This document shows, in pieces, positions 9,115 to 16,512 of a stretch of 43,950 nucleotides of DNA. The notes below the pieces were generated by a model. It saw only the letters and a program-made list of their open reading frames with translations. It was not told the DNA's origin and did no database searches. The translations under genes were made by a program, and so were the position numbers. Each line of letters starts with the position of its first letter. Position 1 is the stretch's first letter. Source of the DNA: Phycisphaerales bacterium (GTDB lineage Bacteria > Planctomycetota > Phycisphaerae > Phycisphaerales > SM1A02); assembly GCA_009691785.1 (NCBI GenBank), contig SIAM01000017.1:1-43950 (forward strand), given 5' to 3'.

Positions 9115-9606
9115 TTAGCCATTGGTCTTGCCGCTGAATGGGCAGGAACCTGCGCCAGTCATTGGGCAACCAGATGATGTCTTGCAATCGGCCTTCTTCT
9201 CGCTGACAGCGCCTGGGCTTGTGGCCTTGGCCTTGTCGGAGCACGAAGAAGCGCAACCGCTCTTGGTTTCGCTGACAGCGCCTGGGCTTGTGGCCTTGGC
9301 CTTGTCGGAGCACGAAGAAGCGCAACCGCTCTTGGTTTCGCTGACAGCGCCTGGGCTTGCGGCCGCGGTCTTGTCCTTGCAGCATGCGGACTTAGTTTCG
9401 CCAACTGCGCCTGGACTTGTGGAAGCAACCTTGTTCTTGCATGCAGGTGTTGTGCACTTGCTCTTATCTGTATTGCACGCGCCATCGGTGCTGCAAGACT
9501 TGCCACCACAGCAACCACTGACAGCGCCTGGCGCAGTTGTTGGGGTGCTTTGACAAGCAGCAAGACCAAAGAGAAGACCAGCCGTGAGTGTTGCGAAAAG
9601 TTTCAT
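9115..9606 (-). CDS. Cysteine-rich repeat lipoprotein, function unknown
   Basis: A 163-residue protein. MKLFATLTAGLLFGLAAC is a clear lipoprotein signal (Cys18 lipidated). The mature part is low complexity with 16 Cys in all, including GCCGGKSC and several CASSC pairs, and five PGAV units, so it reads as repeats of about 23 residues of the form SPGAVSETKSGCASSCSDK. Cys pairs on a flexible, Lys- and Ser-rich backbone suggest soft-metal binding or a disulfide-rich surface protein; I recognise no family. Start: ATG at 9606 has AAAGGA 8 bases upstream, so the longer frame from 9708 is not used. It has its own promoter and terminator. Two central repeats are identical at DNA level, a sign of recent duplication. 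Confidence 0.85.
   Translation of the reverse strand: MKLFATLTAGLLFGLAACQSTPTTAPGAVSGCCGGKSCSTDGACNTDKSKCTTPACKNKVASTSPGAVGETKSACCKDKTAAASPGAVSETKSGCASSCSDKAKATSPGAVSETKSGCASSCSDKAKATSPGAVSEKKADCKTSSGCPMTGAGSCPFSGKTNG
9200..9359. repeat. Perfect 69-bp tandem repeat inside the cysteine-rich lipoprotein gene
   Basis: Two identical 69-bp copies (9200-9268 and 9269-9337) are followed by a 22-base start of a third (9338-9359). 69 is a multiple of three, so copy number can change without shifting the frame; each unit encodes 23 residues with two Cys. Diverged units flank them (near 9394 and 9515). Confidence 0.95.
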
Positions 9607-9647
9607 GTGAGATCCTTTGTAAAGATGACTCCAAGACATTGCGTGCC

Positions 9648-9662
9648 AGGCGAACCTCGCCT
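9648..9662 (-). promoter_or_regulatory. Small hairpin in the leader of the cysteine-rich lipoprotein gene
   Basis: A 6-bp perfect stem (AGGCGA/TCGCCT) with a 3-base loop lies between the proposed promoter and the Shine-Dalgarno. It may stabilise the leader or have a regulatory role; the sequence does not show which. Confidence 0.3.
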
Positions 9663-9680
9663 TTGAAAGCACTGCGGCAT

Positions 9681-9708
9681 ATAGTAGCACATAATTTAGT
9701 GGGTTCAA
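9681..9708 (-). promoter_or_regulatory. Sigma-70-type promoter of the cysteine-rich lipoprotein gene
   Basis: On the minus strand, -35 TTGAAC (9703-9708), a 16-base spacer and -10 TACTAT (9681-9686). The implied leader is about 70 bases and ends in a good Shine-Dalgarno (AAAGGA), so this is a leadered gene, unlike many others here. Confidence 0.5.
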
Positions 9709-9749
9709 ACCAATTTTTTATATTGTGAAAGTATTTGCCAAGTATTTCC

Positions 9750-9755
9750 TAGACT
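9750..9755 (+). promoter_or_regulatory. -10-like hexamer TAGACT, 6 bases before the uvrC GTG
   Basis: TAGACT is followed by exactly 6 bases and then the GTG at 9762, with no Shine-Dalgarno. The spacing fits a leaderless transcript starting on the start codon. Confidence 0.5.
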
Positions 9756-9761
9756 CTGTCC

Positions 9762-11252
9762 GTGGCAGCATCCAAGAACAACCCCAATACGCCCGCGCCC
9801 AAGGGGGAAGTGAATGCGGCAAATACAGCGCGTTTAGCCCATTTGCTAGCCATAGCCAAGGCGTTTCCAGAGGTTGCGGGGGTGTATCTTATGAAGGACG
9901 CCCTTGGCAAGGTTCTTTATGTGGGCAAGGCCAATTGCCTGCCCGAGCGCGTGTCCAGTTATTTTCTAGGCAGCACCGAGCTGGGTCCAAAGAAGCAACC
10001 CATGTTGGAGTTGATCACGGACATTGAGGTGATTCCCTGCGAAGGTTCGTGGGAGGCGCTGCTTATGGAGGCGCGCTTGGTGAAGGACTTGAAGCCGTAC
10101 TTCAACACGCGTTTGCTTGATGACAAAACATTTCCATATCTGGCCATCACCACGCGCGATGAATTTCCCGGCGTGTTCGTCACGCGCGATCCATCGGCGC
10201 AGCGATTTCGCAACGCGCGCTTGTACGGGCCGTTCATTAGCGGCGCAAGTTTGCGCCACGCGGTGCAATTGTTGCAGCGCGTTTTTCAATATCGCACATG
10301 CGAGCTTGACATTGATTCCACCGATCCGCGCAATCGTTCGGTGCGTCCATGTTTGTTGCACAGCATGGCGCAGTGCACTGCGCCGTGCGCCAATCGCATT
10401 TCGCCGCAGCGCTACCGCGAGGACATCAATCGTTTTTGCCGCTTTCTAGAGGGCAAACGCAGCGTGATGTTGAAGGAGTTGCGCGCCGAAATGCGCAAGG
10501 CCAGCGATGAGAAGCGCTTTGAGGAGGCGGCCATTTTGCGCGATCAAGTGCAGGCCATTGAGCGCCTTGATGAGCGCGAGCGCCGCGGCGATGAGGCGCA
10601 GTACGACTGGCAGCCCGAAGTGACGATCTCAATTCAGGACCCAAAGTTGGGTTGCAAAAGTTTGCAGCGCACGCTTGGCGTGTCGCAGGAGATTCAGTGC
10701 GTTGAGGCGATTGACATTGCGCACTTGGGCGGCGGCGAAACGGTGGGAAGCCTGGTGTGTTTTGTGAATGGTCGTCCGGTCAAGCAGCGCTATCGACGTT
10801 TCAAAATTCAAACCGTCGCCAACGATGACTTCGCCGCCATTCGTGAAGTGATTAGCCGCCGCTATCGTCAAGAGGGCAAGGGCAGCGAGTTGTATCCCGA
10901 TGTGATTTTAATTGATGGCGGCGTTGGGCAATTACATTCCGCGCTCGACGCCTTCGCGGAGTTTGAAACCAAGCCTCCGTTTGTGGTGAGCCTGGCAAAA
11001 AAAGAGGAGCTTATTTATGTGCAGCGCGAGAGCGAGCCCATTCGCTTGGGTCGTGAAAATCTTGGGCTGAAGATGTGCCAGGCCATTCGTGATGAGGCGC
11101 ACCGTTTCGCGCAGCATTACCACCATCTGTTGGTGCGCAAGCGTTTGCTGCCAGATGCGCAAACTGTACGCAAGGGCAAGCCACAATTGAAGCCCAAACT
11201 AAAGCCCGCGGTCAAGCCACAATCTCAATCCAAACGCAAGCCCAACGCGTGA
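9762..11252 (+). CDS. uvrC: UvrABC excinuclease subunit C, without C-terminal HhH domains
   Basis: Makes both incisions around DNA lesions in nucleotide excision repair. Order: GIY-YIG nuclease (GVYLMKDALGKVLYVGKA, about residues 38-115) for the 3' cut; four cysteines C180, C197, C205, C209 spaced like the known UvrC Fe-S ligands; a UVR helix pair (about 240-275) that binds UvrB; and the RNase H-like endonuclease with EAIDIAHLGG, LIDGGVGQL and RDEAHRFAQHYHH for the 5' cut. Typical UvrC has about 600 residues and ends in two helix-hairpin-helix motifs; here 496 residues end in a Lys/Pro/Gln-rich tail (from about 470) instead. No frameshift is visible, so the loss looks natural. The GTG start is supported by the TAGACT 6 bases upstream. 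Confidence 0.93.
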   Translation: MAASKNNPNTPAPKGEVNAANTARLAHLLAIAKAFPEVAGVYLMKDALGKVLYVGKANCLPERVSSYFLGSTELGPKKQPMLELITDIEVIPCEGSWEALLMEARLVKDLKPYFNTRLLDDKTFPYLAITTRDEFPGVFVTRDPSAQRFRNARLYGPFISGASLRHAVQLLQRVFQYRTCELDIDSTDPRNRSVRPCLLHSMAQCTAPCANRISPQRYREDINRFCRFLEGKRSVMLKELRAEMRKASDEKRFEEAAILRDQVQAIERLDERERRGDEAQYDWQPEVTISIQDPKLGCKSLQRTLGVSQEIQCVEAIDIAHLGGGETVGSLVCFVNGRPVKQRYRRFKIQTVANDDFAAIREVISRRYRQEGKGSELYPDVILIDGGVGQLHSALDAFAEFETKPPFVVSLAKKEELIYVQRESEPIRLGRENLGLKMCQAIRDEAHRFAQHYHHLLVRKRLLPDAQTVRKGKPQLKPKLKPAVKPQSQSKRKPNA

Positions 11253-11272
11253 TGCAACAGGACACACTTCGC

Positions 11273-11278
11273 TACTCT
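11273..11278 (+). promoter_or_regulatory. Possible -10 (TACTCT) and Shine-Dalgarno for the RNase D gene
   Basis: TACTCT at 11273-11278 is followed by AAGGAG at 11289-11294, 9 bases before the GTG at 11304. The strong Shine-Dalgarno decides the GTG start. The -10 is weak, and the gene may also be read through from uvrC. Confidence 0.35.
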
Positions 11279-11303
11279 TGTTTGACAGAAGGAGTCCTCA
11301 CTC

Positions 11304-12608
11304 GTGTCGCATCATCGATCTAGAAGAGCACAACATCACGCCAACGCCGAGCGCGACCAAGAGCAGCACTCCGACAAGCCAACCTTGCAGCACGCCATGG
11401 TGCCCAAGGGAACCTACGAACTTCTGGAAAGCGCGGCGGCTGTTGAAGAATTTGTGCGCCATGTTCGTGATGTCGGCGTGATCGCCTTTGACACGGAATT
11501 TATTGGCGAGGAATCTTTTCGCCCCAAGATTTGCCTGGTGCAAATCGCCACGGCCGAGCGCGTGGCGTTGCTTGATCCGCTTGCGGGCGTTGATCCAATG
11601 CCCATCTATCAATTGGTCGCCGACAATTCGGTGCTGACATTGGTGCACGCGGGCGAGCAAGATTTAATGGCCGTCAAGCAAGCCATCAATGGTAATGCAA
11701 ATAATTTGGTGGATACGCAAATTGCAGCCAGCATGATTGGCTTGCCGTGGCCAAGCAGTCTTGGCAATACCATTGAGCATCTCACAGGATTTCATATTGA
11801 TAAGGCGCACACATTCACCGAGTGGGATCGCAGGCCGCTTTCCAAAAGTCAGTTGCGCTACGCCGCCGATGATGTGCGCTATTTACCTCTGGTGTGGAGC
11901 CACATCAAAGAGCAATTGGAGCGGGAAAACCGATTGAATTGGGCCATGCAGGAAAGCGCCACGCAGTTGGCGGGCGAGCCAGAGTTTGATCCCGATCGGC
12001 AAATGCGCCGCGCCTCGCGAGGTGAGCCGCTGAAGCCCGCGGTGAAAACAATCCTGCGCGAGTTGGTGTTGCTGCGCCGTGAACTAGCGCAGGCGGAGGA
12101 TCAACCGCAACGAACAATATTGTCAGATGGTGCGCTGATGGAGTTGGTGCGCCGCAAACCTGACAACGTCATCGCGCTGGCTGAAATTCGTTTTGTGCCA
12201 CAGCCAGTGGCGCAGCGCCACGGGCAGCGCATTGTGGATTGCATTCGCGCCGCCAAGAGCATGCCGCCCATTCGTCAAGAATTTGCGCGGCTGCTTGAAG
12301 ACACCGCGGTGCGCGCGCGCATTGACGCCATGTGGTTGGCGTTTCAAACGCGTTGCATGGCCACCAACATCGCGCCTAATTTGGTGACCAGCCGCGCCGA
12401 GTTCACCAGTTGGTTGGCGGCGCGCATTGACCGCGAGCACAAATTGGCCAAGGGCGAGCAAGTGCAGGACGCGCCGCCGCCATTTGCCTTGGGTGATTGG
12501 CGCGCGGAAAGTATCGGTCCTTGGCTGAGCGATTTTATAGATGGCCGCGGCGAACTCGCGCTGCGTTGGGACGCAGCAAGCGGAGGACTTCGCTTAAGAG
12601 AAGATTGA
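11304..12608 (+). CDS. rnd: Ribonuclease D (DEDDy 3'-5' exonuclease with HRDC)
   Basis: Trims 3' ends of tRNA precursors and other structured RNAs in the cytoplasm. The DEDD catalytic set is visible: AFDTEF (Asp63, Glu65), LVHAGEQDL, and the final YAADDVRYLP with the Tyr that marks the DEDDy group. An HRDC domain follows (about 245-325), then a region of about 100 residues ending in LRLRED that could be a second, diverged HRDC. Total length of 434 exceeds the E. coli enzyme by about 60 residues, mainly through the His-rich N-terminal extension (MSHHRSRRAQHH) and the C-terminus. The GTG start has AAGGAG at good distance, which supports the extension. It lies 51 bases after uvrC on the same strand. 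Confidence 0.92.
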   Translation: MSHHRSRRAQHHANAERDQEQHSDKPTLQHAMVPKGTYELLESAAAVEEFVRHVRDVGVIAFDTEFIGEESFRPKICLVQIATAERVALLDPLAGVDPMPIYQLVADNSVLTLVHAGEQDLMAVKQAINGNANNLVDTQIAASMIGLPWPSSLGNTIEHLTGFHIDKAHTFTEWDRRPLSKSQLRYAADDVRYLPLVWSHIKEQLERENRLNWAMQESATQLAGEPEFDPDRQMRRASRGEPLKPAVKTILRELVLLRRELAQAEDQPQRTILSDGALMELVRRKPDNVIALAEIRFVPQPVAQRHGQRIVDCIRAAKSMPPIRQEFARLLEDTAVRARIDAMWLAFQTRCMATNIAPNLVTSRAEFTSWLAARIDREHKLAKGEQVQDAPPPFALGDWRAESIGPWLSDFIDGRGELALRWDAASGGLRLRED

Positions 12609-12671
12609 ATGTAAATTGTTTAAGACTTCCACCTGTTTGATTTTTTTCACATCATTTGAGAGAATAAAACC

Positions 12672-13664
12672 ATGACACAACCCGCAGACCAACTTCGCCG
12701 CAATCTTCTTGCTTCTTTACCAGCTTTTTTGCTGGCGCCCGCGGTTTTGGCGCAGCAAGGTGGTCTCGTATCGCCCCAGACTGCGCATGTTCCATCGTCA
12801 GTCAAACGTGAAATTCCAATTCTGCCATTCGCGCTCGCCGGTGCGTGGAGCGACGACTTTGGCGGACGATCTATTTTAAAAATGACATTGGCACTTTCTG
12901 GTTCGATCACATTTGCGGGGCAGGCAACCGTGTATCAGGATGACGAACTTCGTCTTTTAAAATTACAAATTGGCGCCGCGATGGAATGCGTGGAAACGCT
13001 GGCCAGATCGAGTAGTTGCGGATTTCAATCTCTGTATCCAAAGCAGGCAGAGCCTTGGTTTGTGAAATTGTCGGTCGCTGTCAGCGCGCAGGGGAAAGCT
13101 CCAAGCGATAGGGGCATCATGGCTTGCAGCGGAATTTGGAGTCGGCCCAATGCCAGTGGCGCGTTTGATCCCGCATGGAACGACACAAAAGTTGTCGAGC
13201 ATATTTCCGCTATGATGATTGAATTTGGAGTGAGCGTGAAATTAATGGTCGATGCAAATTCGCGTCAGTGCGCCGATGCGTTGCAAGTGATCGCCAAAGC
13301 GTCGCCAGCCTTGGCGCAGAAAATTGGTCCCGCGTCCAACTGGGGCGCGGGCACTTCAATTGTTCTTGTTGGAACGGCCTCGCAAGATTCAACGCAAGGG
13401 CTGATATCCGCGGGGCGCACCTTGCAACGCGGTCCGTTGCAGGCGTTCGCCGAGGGCGTCAATTGTAATTCGTTTGTTTTGCCGCCCAAAATGCTGGAAG
13501 CGGCGGCCGTGACCAGCAAAGAAGCGGCGATGGCGGTGAGGACGTTGGTCAAGCTTTTTGACGAGGAAGCCAGCGAACCCATGGGCGTGTCGCGCATTGG
13601 AAAGTTGTTGGTTCCGGCGTTCAACTCCATGCCCGTGTGCTTGCCCATGATCACATTCGCTTGA
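12672..13664 (+). CDS. Exported protein with Tat-like signal peptide, function unknown
   Basis: A 330-residue protein that I do not recognise. The N-terminus LRRNLLASLPAFLLAPAVLAQ is a signal peptide with twin Arg, followed by a probable AxA-type cleavage site (VLA-QQ); it is compatible with Tat or Sec export. The mature part is a mixed alpha/beta composition with five Cys (in C-V-E-T, SSSCGF, MACSG, SRQCAD, GVNCNS) and no clear catalytic motif. No membrane segment follows, so the protein is probably periplasmic and soluble. It starts 63 bases after the RNase D gene on the same strand with no clear Shine-Dalgarno; GAGAAT ends 6 bases before the ATG. The next gene is also unrecognised. Confidence 0.75.
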   Translation: MTQPADQLRRNLLASLPAFLLAPAVLAQQGGLVSPQTAHVPSSVKREIPILPFALAGAWSDDFGGRSILKMTLALSGSITFAGQATVYQDDELRLLKLQIGAAMECVETLARSSSCGFQSLYPKQAEPWFVKLSVAVSAQGKAPSDRGIMACSGIWSRPNASGAFDPAWNDTKVVEHISAMMIEFGVSVKLMVDANSRQCADALQVIAKASPALAQKIGPASNWGAGTSIVLVGTASQDSTQGLISAGRTLQRGPLQAFAEGVNCNSFVLPPKMLEAAAVTSKEAAMAVRTLVKLFDEEASEPMGVSRIGKLLVPAFNSMPVCLPMITFA

Positions 13665-13784
13665 TGGTGCGTTGGCGTTTTTTCGCGTCGTCGTATGGCG
13701 CCTTTGTCGGCTTTTTAAATGCTTCAGTCCATCCATATATGTTCCACGGTTGCGCGCTGGGGCATCTTGGGGCATTCTTGCGCC

Positions 13785-14486
13785 ATGAGCGAAATTCAAA
13801 TTTACAACGGAGATGGTGATCGTTTAATTGAGGCACCAACCACGGGACCGCGTGTCACATTGGTTCCGCGTGGCGACCCGCGCACGCTGACAGGTTCGCG
13901 CTCCATTCGCATCATGTGGGGGCAACATCTTCTCAATGATTTGGTCGAGGGTCGCTACCGCACCGTGATTTGCGGCATCAATGAAACGGACAACGCCCAC
14001 GGCGTGTTGGGCGAGTTGTTGAAACTTATTCCAACCAGTCAATGGACATTGTCCAGCGCCACCAGCTTCGCCAAAATGTTCCGCAGCGCCGTGAGTATGC
14101 ACGCCAAGGACGACCGCGAGCCATACATTCTGAAATTTGATCTCGATCAATTGCTCATTCTTGCGTTGCTGCGCCCGGCGGGTCGCGAGCACTTCACACT
14201 GGAAGATATTTTCCGCGGCTTCCGCACCATCAGTCGCATGGTGGAGGGCCGCCGCGATCGCCTGCCCATTGCCAGCGTGAGTTTTTTAGGCGCAAAAAGC
14301 AATCGATTGCAAGATCATGCAAACAAGGAGCCTTCATTTGAGGCCGTATTGCAAGCCATGAATCAAGGCGGTTTCAGCGGGGATATTTATCCACCTGTGG
14401 CGCTGTGGGATGTGCCTAAAACCGCGGTCTTTGCGCAGTTTCCATTTCCAGAGGGCATTGCGCGCATGCGCGAGGGCAGCAGTTGA
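13785..14486 (+). CDS. Conserved-looking cytoplasmic protein, function unknown
   Basis: A 233-residue protein with no signal peptide, membrane segment or motif that I can name. It starts MSEIQIYNGDGDRLIEAP, has a central charged region (HAKDDREPYILKFDLDQLLI) and ends FPEGIARMREGSS. The even mix of hydrophobic and charged residues suggests a folded soluble enzyme or binding protein. The frame extends upstream to 13719, but the added 22 residues (Cys- and His-bearing, unlike the rest) look untranslated; the ATG at 13785 has no Shine-Dalgarno. It converges with rlmN, and its closest neighbour on the same strand is the exported protein at 12672. Confidence 0.75.
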   Translation: MSEIQIYNGDGDRLIEAPTTGPRVTLVPRGDPRTLTGSRSIRIMWGQHLLNDLVEGRYRTVICGINETDNAHGVLGELLKLIPTSQWTLSSATSFAKMFRSAVSMHAKDDREPYILKFDLDQLLILALLRPAGREHFTLEDIFRGFRTISRMVEGRRDRLPIASVSFLGAKSNRLQDHANKEPSFEAVLQAMNQGGFSGDIYPPVALWDVPKTAVFAQFPFPEGIARMREGSS

Positions 14487-14565
14487 TTTGATTTGCGGCG
14501 CAATCGTTCCAATGCGAACGCATTTCCAATCCATGCGCGCCGACGCCTGATTGGGCGTGGAACTT

Positions 14566-14595
14566 TTTAGGACTGACTGGTTTAGGATTGACTGG
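14566..14595. repeat. 15-bp tandem duplication across the rlmN stop codon
   Basis: TTTAGGACTGACTGG (14566-14580) is followed directly by TTTAGGATTGACTGG (14581-14595), with one mismatch. On the minus strand each copy encodes the final residues of RlmN plus the stop codon, so the gene end is duplicated just beyond the used stop. Confidence 0.85.
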
Positions 14596-15646
14596 CCACG
14601 CCACTTTGCAGTTGCACAAACTTGCGGCCGCGAATGACCTCGCTGCCAAGTTGACCGCACGCGGCCATGGCGCTGCGGCCCTTGGTTCCGCGGCGCTTGC
14701 AAAATTGTTTGTTGGCAATGGCGCGCGCAATGAAAGCCAGCACGCTCTCCTCGCTGGGCGCGGGCCAGGGACTATTGCGCCGCGGGTTGTAGGGAATAAT
14801 GTTGAGCGAGCAACGCACATCCTTCAGCAACGCGCACACTTGGTCGCAGTGCTCCATGGAATCGTTCACGCCTGGAATCAACACATACTCAATGCACGTG
14901 GGACCAGCCGCTTCTGGATAGTTTCGAACCGCCGCCAAAATGTCCGCGATTGGCTCCGACTTGTTAATGGGCATAATCTGCGTGCGAATCTGGTCGTTGG
15001 GCGCGTTCAAACTTAGCGCCAAGTGCAATCGATGAAAGCCATTTTGTGCCGCAAATTCCGCTATTTTTTTAATGCCCGCCACGCGCCCCACGGTGCTAAT
15101 GGTGATGTTGCTTGAGGCGATGGAGGGTCCATAGTGGTCCGTCAAGATGCGGATGGAGTGCAGCACCGCGTCAAGATTTTCCGTTGGCTCGCCCATGCCC
15201 ATGAACACAATGTTCTTCATGTGAAAGCCGCGTCCGCCGTCAAATGTATTTTCAATTCGGTGGCGCGCCGTGAACCACTGGGCCACAATTTCGGCCGCGC
15301 TTAAGTTGCGCAGCAAACCCATTTGCGCGGTCTCGCAAAATCCACAGCCCATGGCGCAACCCACTTGACTGCTCACGCACAAGGTGCGGCTAAATCCACC
15401 GCCGGTGTGCGGCATGGGAATAATCACGCTCTCGGTTTCAAGTCCGCCGCCAATTTTCAGAGTGAACTTCACAGTCTCGCCATCCACCAGTGTTTTGCCA
15501 ATCTCTGGAAGTTCAGCGTGCGCGTAATCCGGGTCCGCCTCATCGCGCCGATACACGGCGGCGTATTTCAACATGACTTCCCGGCGCGCGCGGCTACTTT
15601 GCATGCGCTGCACAAATTCATCGCTTGTTAGGCCAAGAACATCCAT
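14582..15646 (-). CDS. rlmN: 23S rRNA / tRNA adenine C2-methyltransferase (radical SAM)
   Basis: Methylates C2 of A2503 in 23S rRNA and A37 of some tRNAs with a [4Fe-4S] radical SAM centre. The cluster ligands are C97, C101 and C104 (VGCAMGCGFC), followed by ETAQMGLLRNL as in proteobacterial RlmN. Catalytic Cys90 sits in TLCVSS, and C330 in MAACGQL is the methyl-carrying Cys. FMGMGEPTENLDAV is the SAM-binding GEP region. The 354 residues match the family. Start: ATG at 15646, with TAGGCT ending 6 bases upstream and no Shine-Dalgarno. It is divergent from the ferredoxin gene (74 bases between them). Confidence 0.95.
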   Translation of the reverse strand: MDVLGLTSDEFVQRMQSSRARREVMLKYAAVYRRDEADPDYAHAELPEIGKTLVDGETVKFTLKIGGGLETESVIIPMPHTGGGFSRTLCVSSQVGCAMGCGFCETAQMGLLRNLSAAEIVAQWFTARHRIENTFDGGRGFHMKNIVFMGMGEPTENLDAVLHSIRILTDHYGPSIASSNITISTVGRVAGIKKIAEFAAQNGFHRLHLALSLNAPNDQIRTQIMPINKSEPIADILAAVRNYPEAAGPTCIEYVLIPGVNDSMEHCDQVCALLKDVRCSLNIIPYNPRRNSPWPAPSEESVLAFIARAIANKQFCKRRGTKGRSAMAACGQLGSEVIRGRKFVQLQSGVASQS

Positions 15647-15652
15647 CGCGCA

Positions 15653-15658
15653 AGCCTA
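15653..15658 (-). promoter_or_regulatory. -10-like hexamer TAGGCT, 6 bases before the rlmN start
   Basis: TAGGCT ends exactly 6 bases before the ATG at 15646 on the minus strand, with no Shine-Dalgarno; it is part of the recurrent leaderless pattern. Confidence 0.45.
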
Positions 15659-15706
15659 ACGCCAAAGCCGCGAAAACCCATGCAAGAAAAATATGCAAGC
15701 GTTCCC

Positions 15707-15712
15707 TACTAT
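15707..15712 (+). promoter_or_regulatory. -10-like hexamer TACTAT, 8 bases before the ferredoxin start
   Basis: TACTAT lies 8 bases before the ATG at 15721, with no Shine-Dalgarno. It favours this ATG over the in-frame upstream start at 15625, which lies inside the divergent rlmN coding region. Confidence 0.45.
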
Positions 15713-15720
15713 GGCTTCAT

Positions 15721-16119
15721 ATGCATTTGAAACGATCTGATCACGAGCACGGCCCGCCAATTGTTCCTGTGTTTTTTCATTTAGAGGATCCCGCGGGTTT
15801 AACCAGCACGAAGCAGGAAAAGTGGGAACTCATGGGCGGCGTGGGCGAGCATGTGTTGGAGGTTGCCATGGATCACGGCATCAACATTGAGCACGCATGC
15901 GGCGGAGTCTGCGCTTGCAGCACGTGCCACATTTATGTGGTCAAGGGCATGGAGCATCTCAGCCCGGCAACGGAGGCCGAGGAGGACCGCGTTGAAGAGG
16001 CGCCTGGTCTGCAACGCAACAGCCGCTTGTCTTGCCAGTGCGAAATCATCAGCAACGGATTGATTGAAATTCGCGTGCCATCGTGGAATCGCAACGCGGT
16101 CAAGGAAATTCCACATTAG
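15721..16119 (+). CDS. fdx: [2Fe-2S] ferredoxin, ISC type
   Basis: Electron carrier of the adrenodoxin-like group, which supplies electrons for Fe-S cluster assembly. The ligands C60, C66 and C69 (HACGGVCACSTC) and C105 (RLSCQC) have the spacing of E. coli Fdx. It ends RVPSWNRNAVKEIPH, close to the Fdx C-terminal pattern. At 132 residues it is slightly longer than usual because of an N-terminal stretch of about 18 residues. It lies 57 bases before iscX, a pairing that supports the ISC assignment, though iscS, iscU, hscA and hscB are not in the window. Confidence 0.93.
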   Translation: MHLKRSDHEHGPPIVPVFFHLEDPAGLTSTKQEKWELMGGVGEHVLEVAMDHGINIEHACGGVCACSTCHIYVVKGMEHLSPATEAEEDRVEEAPGLQRNSRLSCQCEIISNGLIEIRVPSWNRNAVKEIPH

Positions 16120-16176
16120 CAAGCGCGGGTTGCGCCACACGTTCACCTTGAACTTCCACATAAAGAGTGTCGCCGC

Positions 16177-16386
16177 ATGGAAAATAAATTGAATTGGCTC
16201 GATGTACTTCAGATTGCGGAATCCTTGGTGGAGGCGCATCCAGAAATAGATCCGCTCACAATTGCGTTTCCAAAATTAAAATCACTGGTGCAAAGTTTGC
16301 CCAATTTCCAAGAACAACCAGGTCACCCAAGCAATGAAAAAATACTTGAAGCCATTCAGCAATCATGGATTGATGAATTGAACTAG
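16177..16386 (+). CDS. iscX: IscX (YfhJ) Fe-S assembly accessory protein
   Basis: A 69-residue acidic helical protein. It carries the family pattern: LNWLDVLQIAESL near the start, HPEIDPLTIAFPKL in the middle, and SNEKILEAIQQSWIDEL at the end. IscX binds iron and the cysteine desulfurase IscS and tunes cluster assembly. It sits directly behind the ISC-type ferredoxin, as at the end of the E. coli isc operon. It is easily missed because of its size. The downstream gene (cardiolipin synthase) is convergent. Confidence 0.92.
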   Translation: MENKLNWLDVLQIAESLVEAHPEIDPLTIAFPKLKSLVQSLPNFQEQPGHPSNEKILEAIQQSWIDELN

Positions 16387-16512
16387 CGCTTGCTTTGGGC
16401 AACTCCTTCGCGCCAATATTGTCCAAAGTGTCAATGTGCGCGCGGCAATGTTGGTCGTTTCCAACATGTCGTGTCAACCAATTCGGACCGGCGCGCTTTG
16501 GCACAAACACAT

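Noticed and set aside
16448-16467. Inverted repeat ATGTTGG-N6-CCAACAT between iscX and cls
   Set aside because: No T-run follows on either strand, so it is not a convincing terminator.
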